A stretch of 64,000 nucleotides of DNA, from the NCBI RefSeq assembly GCF_900186955.1, contig NZ_LT906438.1:992001-1056000 (forward strand), in the 5' to 3' direction. The position numbers and the translations under genes are program-made. Positions 16,988-24,134 of the stretch are shown here, piece by piece. Positions within the stretch are counted from its first letter, which is position 1; each line of letters opens with the position of its first letter. Origin of the DNA: Bacillus pumilus. GTDB lineage: Bacteria > Bacillota > Bacilli > Bacillales > Bacillaceae. The notes beneath the pieces are model-generated. The model ran no database searches, was not told the DNA's origin, and was given only the letters and a program-made list of their open reading frames with translations.

Positions 16988-16988
16988 T
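16961..16988. terminator. Terminator with A and T tracts
   Basis: AGCCTA (16965-16970) pairs with TAGGCT (16975-16980), flanked by eight A and seven T, so it can work in both directions. Confidence 0.75.
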
Positions 16989-17096
16989 TTGCAAAAGATT
17001 CATAACACACAGGGCTCTTTCAACTGCATGTTCTAAAGCACCAAGCTAGGGCATATCCTCATCGTAAGTACAGTCATCAAGAAGGGGGATGCCTCA

Positions 17097-17963
17097 GTGT
17101 CAAAAAAACTACTTGCACTCAATATAGATAGAACGTTACTTCGTTCCAATGGAAAAATCCATTCCGCTACAAAAGAAGCTGTGGAATACGTGAAGAAAAA
17201 AGGGGTTTACGTGACGCTTGTCACCAACCGGCATTTTCGTTCCGCACAAAAAATTGCCAAGGCGTTGAAGATTCCAACGTCAACCCTTGTAACGCATAGT
17301 GGTGCATTTATCGCGAATAAACTCGATGAGCCGCTTCATGTGAAGAAACTAACGGAAGAAAAAACATTTAATCTTGTACAAATTCTTGAAAGCTTTGATT
17401 GTAATGTTCGCTTGCTGCATGAAAAATTCTCGATTGGCAACCGGAAAAAAACGCAGTCACAGCTGATGGGAAAGACGTTGATTCATCCATCTGATCCAAT
17501 TTTCTATCCCGTGCAATTTGTTGAATCGCTAAGTGATATGCTGATGGATGAACCGGTCAGTACACCAGTGATTGAAGTATATTCAACGGCAGAGCTGCAG
17601 CCTGAAATTCACCGAACCATTCAACAAGCTTTTCCATCTGTCGATCTTATTCGGATCAGTGATGAGAAAATGAATATTGTATGCAAAGGCGTATCGAAAG
17701 AAGTGGGGCTTTCTCTTTTGACCTCAGCATTAGATTTGACTTTAGAAGATACGGTGGTCATTGGGCAGGGAACAGATGACATCGCAATGCTTGAATTGGC
17801 TGGTTTAGGCGTTGCGATGGGAAATGCACCTCATTCTGTTAAGCGTAAAGCCGATTGGGTGACACGTTCGCACGATGAACAGGGAGTCGCTTATATGATC
17901 AAAGAATACTTTAGAATGCAGCAAAGAGAAGGATTCTTACATCAATTCGATATTAAACGATAA
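17097..17963 (+). CDS. yhaX: HAD-superfamily Cof-type protein YhaX, nucleophile missing
   Basis: A 288-residue Cof-like HAD protein. It begins LLALNIDRTLL where the family has LDIDGTLL, so the catalytic aspartate nucleophile is asparagine and the following glycine is arginine. Motif II (VTLVTNR) is present. Motif IV reads IGQGTDDIAML instead of IGDGxND, losing one metal-binding Asp. The protein therefore looks like a non-catalytic or weakly active phosphatase relative. B. subtilis yhaX is expressed in the mother cell during sporulation. GTG start at 17097 behind AAGGGGG. It is a single gene with a hairpin on each side. Confidence 0.85.
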   Translation: MSKKLLALNIDRTLLRSNGKIHSATKEAVEYVKKKGVYVTLVTNRHFRSAQKIAKALKIPTSTLVTHSGAFIANKLDEPLHVKKLTEEKTFNLVQILESFDCNVRLLHEKFSIGNRKKTQSQLMGKTLIHPSDPIFYPVQFVESLSDMLMDEPVSTPVIEVYSTAELQPEIHRTIQQAFPSVDLIRISDEKMNIVCKGVSKEVGLSLLTSALDLTLEDTVVIGQGTDDIAMLELAGLGVAMGNAPHSVKRKADWVTRSHDEQGVAYMIKEYFRMQQREGFLHQFDIKR

Positions 17964-17970
17964 TATAGGC

Positions 17971-18005
17971 GAAGGCCCTGTCAATCAAGAAATGGCAGGG
18001 CCTTC
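17971..18005 (+). terminator. Hairpin after yhaX
   Basis: A perfect 10-bp stem, GAAGGCCCTG / CAGGGCCTTC, but no T-run follows, so termination may be weak or the structure may stabilise the 3' end. Confidence 0.5.
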
Positions 18006-18077
18006 AACTGTTCCAGTCATTGCTTTTCCTACATAGATTTTGTAAAATGAAACAAGTTTGAAGATAAAGGTGATACG

Positions 18078-19577
18078 ATGCGAATTTTAATTAAAGGGCT
18101 GTCAGATGAACGATTTCATCGCCCGCTTGTCAATATAGCCAATTTATTTGAAGAAGATAGTGAAGTGCTGTTTGATCCAGATGAATTGCATGATGGACTA
18201 GTCATGGAGTTTAGCTGGAAAGAAGAAAATGGCATAGTGGAGGCATCTGGTCACATCGCTGGATTAGACATCACTAGTCGTTTTTCGCGAGACGTCCCAG
18301 AGGGCTTGAATGACAAGGAGCGCTGGAAGCAAATCAAAAACACAGTGCTGTCTGTTTATTTACATCTGCTTCAGGAGCACACAGGAATGACGCAAAAGTG
18401 GGGTATTCTCACAGGGATACGTCCTACAAAATTACTTCATAAGATGCTGAGAGAAGGTATGACAAAGGAAGATGCGCATGCCGCGTTAAAGCGTGATTAT
18501 TTGATTCATGATGAAAAAATCAATTTGATGCAGGAGATTGTTGATCGTCAGCTTCAAGCGATTCCTGACCTGTATGACCTTCAGCAGGAAGTAAGTATTT
18601 ATATTGGTATTCCTTTCTGCCCAACAAAATGCGCTTATTGCACGTTTCCTGCTTATGCGATTAAAGGACAAGCTGGAAGAGTGGGAACGTTTTTGTTTGG
18701 TCTGCATTATGAGATGCAAAAAATTGGTACTTGGCTAAAAGAACATGGGATCAAAGTGACGACTGTTTATTTTGGCGGAGGTACGCCGACGAGTATCACT
18801 GCAGAAGAAATGGATTTGCTGTATGAAGAAATGTATCGCTCGTTCCCTGATGTGAAACATATACGGGAAGTGACTGTCGAAGCAGGACGTCCTGATACGA
18901 TTTCGCCTGATAAGCTAGAGGTGCTAAACCGATATCATATTGACCGGATTAGTATCAATCCACAATCGTATGAGAATGAAACACTGAAAGCCATTGGCCG
19001 GCACCATAGTGTAGAAGAAACGATTGAAAAGTATCACTTATCAAGACAGTATGGCATGAATAATATTAATATGGACTTAATTATTGGTTTGCCGGGAGAA
19101 GGGCTAAAGGAATTCCAGCATTCCTTGCAACAGACTGAAGAACTTAAGCCTGAATCTTTAACTGTGCATACGCTCTCCTTTAAAAGAGCGTCTGAGATGA
19201 CGCGCAATAAGGACAAATATCAAGTAGCTGACCGAGAAGAGATCACACGTATGATGGATGAAGCGGTCGCTTGGACGAAAGCACATGACTATCATCCTTA
19301 TTATTTATATAGACAAAAAAACATCTTAGGAAACCTTGAAAATGTCGGGTATTCATTAGATGGACAGGAAAGTTTGTATAATATCATTATTATGGAAGAA
19401 GTGCAGACAATCATTGGGATTGGATGCGGTGCTGCTAGTAAGTTTATTGATCCACGTTCAGGAAAAATTACGCAATATGCCAATCCAAAAGATCCAAAAT
19501 CATATAATGACCGTTATGAACACTATACTGAAGAGAAAATTCAGTTTCTTGAGTCATTATTTGTTCCTCATGTTTAA
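18078..19577 (+). CDS. hemZ: Oxygen-independent coproporphyrinogen III oxidase-like radical SAM protein HemZ
   Basis: A 499-residue radical SAM protein. The cluster motif CPTKCAYC is near residue 180, followed by GGGTPTSI and VTVEAGRPD strands of the TIM barrel and the HemN-like tail KNILGNLENVGYS. The N-terminal 160 residues are specific to the HemZ subgroup. It is annotated as coproporphyrinogen dehydrogenase for anaerobic haem synthesis in B. subtilis, where it is induced without oxygen. Start ATG 18078. It is monocistronic, ending at a strong terminator. Confidence 0.9.
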   Translation: MRILIKGLSDERFHRPLVNIANLFEEDSEVLFDPDELHDGLVMEFSWKEENGIVEASGHIAGLDITSRFSRDVPEGLNDKERWKQIKNTVLSVYLHLLQEHTGMTQKWGILTGIRPTKLLHKMLREGMTKEDAHAALKRDYLIHDEKINLMQEIVDRQLQAIPDLYDLQQEVSIYIGIPFCPTKCAYCTFPAYAIKGQAGRVGTFLFGLHYEMQKIGTWLKEHGIKVTTVYFGGGTPTSITAEEMDLLYEEMYRSFPDVKHIREVTVEAGRPDTISPDKLEVLNRYHIDRISINPQSYENETLKAIGRHHSVEETIEKYHLSRQYGMNNINMDLIIGLPGEGLKEFQHSLQQTEELKPESLTVHTLSFKRASEMTRNKDKYQVADREEITRMMDEAVAWTKAHDYHPYYLYRQKNILGNLENVGYSLDGQESLYNIIIMEEVQTIIGIGCGAASKFIDPRSGKITQYANPKDPKSYNDRYEHYTEEKIQFLESLFVPHV

Positions 19578-19603
19578 ACACTGCGGTGACGCAGTGTTTT
19601 TTT
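19577..19603 (+). terminator. Terminator of hemZ
   Basis: AACACTGC / GCAGTGTT, an 8-bp stem followed by a T-run; it begins at the stop codon of hemZ. Confidence 0.88.
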
Positions 19604-19652
19604 CATTTGTAAAAGGGTATATAAGTGATAAAAAGTTAAAGCAGGTGTACAT

Positions 19653-20927
19653 ATGATTGATGTGATCGGAATTGGGATTGGGCCTGCCAATTTAGGTTTG
19701 GCGGCTTTGTTAGCGGAGTATGAAGATGTTTCATGCTGTTTTTTTGAACAGGAGACTGAATTTGCCTGGCATCCTGGTATGCTGATCAAAGGAACGGATT
19801 TACAAGTCTCCTTTTTAGCTGATCTTGTGACGATGGCGAATCCAAGGAGCAGATATACATTTTTAAATTATTTACATGAATCAAATAGACTTCACCGGTT
19901 CTATACATTTGAACAGTTTGACATTCCGCGAAGAGAATTCAATGAGTATTTGTCATGGGTCGCAGGTGAATTAGATAGCTGTCAATTTGGCATGAAGGTA
20001 GAGGAAGTGACGGACTGCCAAGGTGGTTATCTTGTGAAAGTCCGGCGATTGAAGGATGGATCGCTTTCTGAGTATCAGGCAAAGCATGTCGTGCTCGGAA
20101 CAGGGAGCAAACCGATGATTCCTGTCGATGTGCCTGCTGCTGCACTGCCATATGTGACCCATAGCAGCCGGTATTTAGAACAACAGAAAGAACTTCATGA
20201 AGCTGAGGCGGTGACGGTCATTGGCTCTGGGCAGAGTGCAGCCGAAATCTTCTTAGACCTGCTTCAGCATCAGAAGAAAGGGCAACAGCTATCTTGGTTT
20301 ACGCGATCTAGTGAATTTAGAGAGCTGGAGACGGCTGAGCTTGGTCAGGAGCTGTTTACACCAAAGTACGTTGAATATTTCCATTCGCTTCCTTATGAAG
20401 AACGAATGAACACATTACCTAGGCTGACTGGATTAAGAAATGGGATAGATGCATCGACACTCTCACGCATTTATCAGGAATTGTATCATCGGTCTGTTTC
20501 AGGCGAAGAGCCATCTGTGATTATTCAGCCAATGACCGAGCTTGAAGCCATACAGGTGGAGGAGAATCAGTCCCTGAAGCTACACCTAAAGCAGTGGCAG
20601 TTAAAGAAAAAAAAGAATATAACAGTAGATCGTGCCGTATTGGCTACAGGGTATACACCGAATATCCCGGCATGGTTTAGTGCGTATGAACCTTTAATTG
20701 AATGGGAAAGTGAAGAGCATTTTAAAGTGACAGAAGACTTCAGGCTTGTGTTCAAAGACAAGCGTCCGCATCATTTCTTTACATTCACGCACCTAGATCA
20801 CTCTCATGGAACAGCGGCGACCAATTTAAAACTATCCACCTACCGCAACCAGAAAGTGATTCAAACCATTCGCGGGGTCAAAGAAGCGCCAGTTAAGCAA
20901 GAAACAGCCTTTCAGCAATTTGAATAA
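19653..20927 (+). CDS. L-lysine/L-ornithine N-monooxygenase (siderophore-type, SidA/IucD family)
   Basis: 424 residues. FAD-binding GIGIGPANLGLAAL (residues 5-18), HPGMLIKGTDLQVSFLADLVTMANPRSRYTFLNYL (the substrate and flavin region characteristic of IucD/PvdA enzymes), NADPH-binding VIGSGQSAAEIFLDLL (about 190) and the ATGYTPNIP motif (about 332). These flavoproteins hydroxylate the side-chain amine of lysine or ornithine, normally the first step of hydroxamate siderophore synthesis. No siderophore synthetase or transporter is next to it, and no Fur box is visible upstream. B. subtilis 168 has khtSTU (yhaSTU) in this place instead. The substrate cannot be decided from sequence. Confidence 0.88.
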   Translation: MIDVIGIGIGPANLGLAALLAEYEDVSCCFFEQETEFAWHPGMLIKGTDLQVSFLADLVTMANPRSRYTFLNYLHESNRLHRFYTFEQFDIPRREFNEYLSWVAGELDSCQFGMKVEEVTDCQGGYLVKVRRLKDGSLSEYQAKHVVLGTGSKPMIPVDVPAAALPYVTHSSRYLEQQKELHEAEAVTVIGSGQSAAEIFLDLLQHQKKGQQLSWFTRSSEFRELETAELGQELFTPKYVEYFHSLPYEERMNTLPRLTGLRNGIDASTLSRIYQELYHRSVSGEEPSVIIQPMTELEAIQVEENQSLKLHLKQWQLKKKKNITVDRAVLATGYTPNIPAWFSAYEPLIEWESEEHFKVTEDFRLVFKDKRPHHFFTFTHLDHSHGTAATNLKLSTYRNQKVIQTIRGVKEAPVKQETAFQQFE

Positions 20928-21169
20928 GAGATAAAAAGGGCCCCAAGCATAGGGCCCTTTTTCATTAGATTCGTTTCTTTTTTCACTTTTGGCTTTTCTG
21001 TTTGCCATTTGAACACTTTGTTCAGAATTTGATAAATTCGCTTAGATTCCTTCGTCACTAGTGGACCTAATATCGCAAGAATTAAGACGTACAATGCAGC
21101 AAATGGCTTTAAGGTAGCGGCAAGTCCGCCCGCAATACTCCCAGGAAGATCATTTTCTTTCATATTCAT
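20912..21169 (-). CDS. Hypothetical small membrane protein, 85 residues
   Basis: The ATG at 21169 follows GGAGGGATAAA and gives MNMKENDLPGSIAGGLAATL, then a hydrophobic helix (FAALYVLILAILGPLV, about 23-40) and a basic tail with many lysines. The frame runs through the shared terminator and overlaps the end of the convergent monooxygenase gene by 16 bases. I do not recognise the family. One membrane pass with a lysine-rich cytoplasmic tail is the only visible property. Confidence 0.5.
   Translation of the reverse strand: MNMKENDLPGSIAGGLAATLKPFAALYVLILAILGPLVTKESKRIYQILNKVFKWQTEKPKVKKETNLMKKGPMLGALFISYSNC
20934..20964. terminator. Terminator after the N-monooxygenase gene
   Basis: AAAGGGCCC / GGGCCCTTT stem, with A and T tracts. 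It lies inside the 3' end of the convergent small ORF at 20912-21169. Confidence 0.8.
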
Positions 21170-21368
21170 TTTATCCCTCCAAATATGTAGGTTGTGATTT
21201 TCATATCGTAATACGGATGAAATAAAATGAATCATTATGGATCATTTGATTGACACATAATGGGGATCGCACACTTTATTTTCAAAAAACGTAGATCAAT
21301 CGATAACGCAGCTGATGGAGCAGGCTTTAGAGGGAAAACCTTTGAATCAGCCAGTGATAATCTGTCCT

Positions 21369-21581
21369 TTAATAGAATAGAAGAGGCATATTTTTTGAAA
21401 ATAGAGGTGTTTTCACAGCGTGTATTTCTTCATCGGAGATGGATGGAGAAATAAGACTAGGTGTGCTCGTTTCTGCTTGTGTAGCAAAAACGACATTTGA
21501 AAAAGGAGAAAACATGACGATGAAACTAACCAATATGAATAGGGAACGCCTTATCAGCCATCCTCCCCCTTTCATCATCAA
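21369..21581 (-). CDS. Possible secreted peptide, 70 residues
   Basis: From the ATG at 21581 (GAGGAAAG upstream) the peptide has a textbook signal sequence: basic GWLIRRS, a hydrophobic core LFILVSFIVMFSPFS, then NVVFA before TQAETSTPSL. The mature part is only about 40 residues and ends abruptly at a TAA. A neighbouring frame stays open for about another 60 codons, so this may be a frame-shifted remnant of a larger exported protein. It is overlapped on the opposite strand by the ORF at 21514-21708; at most one of the two is likely to be real. Confidence 0.35.
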   Translation of the reverse strand: MMMKGGGWLIRRSLFILVSFIVMFSPFSNVVFATQAETSTPSLISPSISDEEIHAVKTPLFSKNMPLLFY

Positions 21582-21708
21582 TTTCTTTCCTCATTTACTA
21601 TATAAAAATATATTTTTTGTTTCAACAATTATGCTTATTTTGGTATCAACTGATCTTGAAATTTTTTACGCAGAGGAAAAGGGATTATTCGGGTTGAAAT
21701 GGAAGTAA
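21514..21708 (+). CDS. Possible 64-residue hydrophobic peptide
   Basis: ATG at 21514 lies at ideal distance from AAAAAGGAGA (21500-21509). The product starts MTMKLTNMNRERLISHPPPF and has one likely membrane helix (NIFFVSTIMLILVST). It ends 32 bases before yhaR, so it could be a short upstream gene of that transcript. No family is recognised. It overlaps the opposite-strand signal-peptide ORF. Confidence 0.3.
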   Translation: MTMKLTNMNRERLISHPPPFIINFFPHLLYKNIFFVSTIMLILVSTDLEIFYAEEKGLFGLKWK

Positions 21709-21740
21709 GTTGTGTGTTTAAAAGAAAAGGGGGATGCATG

Positions 21741-22511
21741 ATGACATATATCAATTGTCAGCTAGACGGGGATATTTTTGAAATCGTTTTCAACAGACCA
21801 GATGCTTACAATTCATTTCATGTGGACATGTTTGCTGAATTCAAAGAGGCATGTGATGCGGCGGAGGAAAGTAGTGCAAAAGTCGTTGTGATCAAGGGTG
21901 TGGGAAAAGGATTTTCAGCAGGCGGAGATATTGGCATGATGCTGAAGCAGGAAAATGAAGAAGATTTCCATCGTGTGATGGATCTGATCGAGGGGATTAC
22001 GCTTTCTCTTGCCGGTATGAAAAAAGTGACGATTGCTCTTGTCCACGGGTCAGCGGCAGGCCTTGCTTTTAGCTTTGCTTTAAGCTGTGACTACTTGTTT
22101 ATGCATCAAGATGCAAAGCTCGCAATGAATTTTAATGGAGTAGGCTTAATACCAGATGGCGGAGGACACTTTTCCCTTACAAAAAGAGTCAGTGAACAAA
22201 CCGCGAAACAATTGATTTGGAGCGGACAAAAGCTTCCTGCTGAAGAAGCGCTAAAGCTGGGCCTTGCAGACGGCGTGTTTCAAGAGGAAGTCGATGCGTA
22301 TCAAAAGGTATGTGTGAAGCCGTTTATGAACATGCCGCTTCAAGCATTTATCGAGACAAAGCTAATCTATTTCCAGCAGTCAGAATCACAGCTATTAGCC
22401 GTTCTTCAAAAGGAGAGGGCAGCACAGGCAAGGCTGAGGCAAAGCCATGATCATAAGGAAGGCATTCAGGCCTTTTTAGAAAAAAGACGACCTGTGTTCC
22501 AGAATGTATAA
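21741..22511 (+). CDS. yhaR: Enoyl-CoA hydratase/isomerase family protein YhaR
   Basis: About 256 residues of the crotonase fold. FNRPDAYNSF, then the oxyanion-hole segment GKGFSAGGDIGMM (about 63-75) and VHGSAAGLAFSFALSCDYLFM (about 100-120). NFNGVGLIPDGGGHFSLTKRV follows, where the position of the second catalytic glutamate is Pro-Asp. The reaction within fatty-acid or amino-acid degradation is not determined. Start: AAAAGGGGG ends at 21733, so the ATG at 21741 has better spacing than the one at 21738; the frame is open to 21699. Confidence 0.85.
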   Translation: MTYINCQLDGDIFEIVFNRPDAYNSFHVDMFAEFKEACDAAEESSAKVVVIKGVGKGFSAGGDIGMMLKQENEEDFHRVMDLIEGITLSLAGMKKVTIALVHGSAAGLAFSFALSCDYLFMHQDAKLAMNFNGVGLIPDGGGHFSLTKRVSEQTAKQLIWSGQKLPAEEALKLGLADGVFQEEVDAYQKVCVKPFMNMPLQAFIETKLIYFQQSESQLLAVLQKERAAQARLRQSHDHKEGIQAFLEKRRPVFQNV

Positions 22512-22520
22512 ACGGATGTG

Positions 22521-22545
22521 ATGCCGGCGAATGCCGGCTTTTTTA
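22521..22545. terminator. Terminator between yhaR and yhzD
   Basis: GCCGGC GAAT GCCGGC with six T following on the plus strand. Confidence 0.85.
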
Positions 22546-22731
22546 ACGTTCAAATAAAAGTAGCTTGCCTGCATCATCAACGAGCCGATGAGAATGCTTC
22601 GTGTATTGCTGTTCGATTAAGCGATGGCGACCTAATTCCTTTGCCTTTTCATCACTATCCGTTGTGATTTTTTCATTTAATAAAGTCTCACCCGATGGGT
22701 CAAATACAGTTAAAAAGTATGTCTTCTCCAT
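22543..22731 (-). CDS. yhzD: YhzD-like protein, 62 residues
   Basis: A small soluble protein (MEKTYFLTVFDPSGETLLNE..., ending KLLLFER). The beta-rich start (YFLTVFDPSGETLL) and helical middle are typical of a small family in Bacillus with no assigned role. The ATG at 22731 follows AGGAAGATGAGGA. Position between yhaR and yhaO matches B. subtilis yhzD. Confidence 0.7.
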   Translation of the reverse strand: MEKTYFLTVFDPSGETLLNEKITTDSDEKAKELGRHRLIEQQYTKHSHRLVDDAGKLLLFER

Positions 22732-22903
22732 TCCTCATCTTCCTTTCCTCTACTTGTCTATGTAATTAAACAAGGAATAAGATAAAACCTCTTTTTTAGC
22801 CCTTAAAAATGTGTTTTTTAGAATGAGAGTGATAGAACGTGCATTCGCAAAAATGGCATGATAAAATATGGACAATGACAGTATCGGACAAGGAGATAGA
22901 CGT

Positions 22904-24118
22904 TTGACTAAGCTCACCTTTATTCATGCCGCAGATTTACATTTAGACAGTCCATTTGCAGGAATGTCGAATATCCCTAGCTTACCCTTTAAGCGGCTCA
23001 AAGAAAGTACATTTCAAAGTGCGAAGAATATGTTTGATCTCGCCATTGCTCGAGCAGTAGACTTTGTGCTGCTGAGTGGAGATTTATTTGACGAATCCAA
23101 CCGTAGCCTGAAAGCACAGCTGTTTTTAAGAAATCAGTTTCTAAGACTGCAAACTCAAGGGATTGAAGTCTTTATTATTTATGGTAATCATGATCATTTA
23201 GGCGGTGAATGGACACCGATTGAGTGGCCTGAGAATGTGCACGTTTTTTCAACCAGTACCCCAAATGAGCAATCCTACTATAGAGGAGATCAGCTTGTCG
23301 CAAGTATTTATGGATTTAGCTACAAGGAGCGTGCTGTCTATGAAAATATGACCTCACATTACGTCAAAACGACAGATGCTGCCTTTCACATTGCGATGCT
23401 TCACGGTACATTAGCTGGACAAGAAGGTCATGACGCGTATGCACCTTTTCAGCTTGAGCAGCTCGTTTCCCGAGATTTCGATTATTGGGCGCTTGGACAT
23501 ATACATAAGAGAGCCCTTCTGCATGAAGACCCGTTGGTTATTTACCCTGGTAACATGCAGGGCAGACATATAAAAGAAACAGGAGAGAAAGGCTGTTACG
23601 TTGTTCAACTCTCCGAGGATTCTGCGACAGCAGAATTTATGAGCTGTGCGGATGTGATGTTTGAGACACTTGCAATAGACATCACAGAGACGGTTCATAT
23701 GACGGATCTTGTGATACTTGTGGATAACAAAATCAGTGAACTGAAAAAAGATGGCGTCCCTCATTTTGTAAAAATTGAATTGACGGGTGAGGCTCCTCCT
23801 TACTTTGAGCATACGCAGATTGAGTTGCTTGAGGAGCTCATGACCGTTCTTCATGAACAGGAGGAAGATGAAGATGTATTCGTTTGGGTGATCTCGATTG
23901 ATTGCCGAACAAATGAGGATGTCGCCTATCCAGAAGATTCTTTTTTAAAGGAACTCACTGCTGAAATTTCACAGTTTGAGGCATATGAAGAGCTTCTATC
24001 ACCGATCAAGCGTCACCCAACCTATAGAAAGTCAGGCAAAACTCTCACAAAAGAGGATGAAGTGGATATAAAAGAAGAAGCACAAAGGCTGCTGACAGAA
24101 CAGCTAAAGCAATTATGA
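22904..24118 (+). CDS. yhaO: SbcD-like DNA exonuclease subunit YhaO
   Basis: About 404 residues. Calcineurin-type metallophosphoesterase motifs in order: ADLHLDSPF, SGDLFDESN, IYGNHDHL, LHGT, GHIHKR. These bind two metal ions in Mre11/SbcD nucleases. The TTG at 22904 lies 8-9 bases after AAGGAGAT; the frame extends to 22868 without a site. yhaN follows after 16 bases and encodes the matching ATPase, so the pair is an SbcCD/Mre11-Rad50-like complex probably acting in DNA repair. The C-terminal third is helical. Confidence 0.88.
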   Translation: MTKLTFIHAADLHLDSPFAGMSNIPSLPFKRLKESTFQSAKNMFDLAIARAVDFVLLSGDLFDESNRSLKAQLFLRNQFLRLQTQGIEVFIIYGNHDHLGGEWTPIEWPENVHVFSTSTPNEQSYYRGDQLVASIYGFSYKERAVYENMTSHYVKTTDAAFHIAMLHGTLAGQEGHDAYAPFQLEQLVSRDFDYWALGHIHKRALLHEDPLVIYPGNMQGRHIKETGEKGCYVVQLSEDSATAEFMSCADVMFETLAIDITETVHMTDLVILVDNKISELKKDGVPHFVKIELTGEAPPYFEHTQIELLEELMTVLHEQEEDEDVFVWVISIDCRTNEDVAYPEDSFLKELTAEISQFEAYEELLSPIKRHPTYRKSGKTLTKEDEVDIKEEAQRLLTEQLKQL

Positions 24119-24134
24119 GAAAAGGAGAGGCACA

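Noticed and set aside
16798..17010. 70-codon minus-strand ORF in the yheA-yhaX gap
   Set aside because: It runs through the terminator hairpin, has no ribosome binding site and an irregular composition; it is antisense to the proposed small RNA.
19604..19652. Fur box upstream of the N-monooxygenase
   Set aside because: I looked for a GATAATGATTATCATTATC-like palindrome and found none; only AT-rich spacer.
21260..21454. 64-codon plus-strand ORF
   Set aside because: No ribosome binding site and no recognisable protein character; it overlaps the minus-strand signal-peptide ORF.
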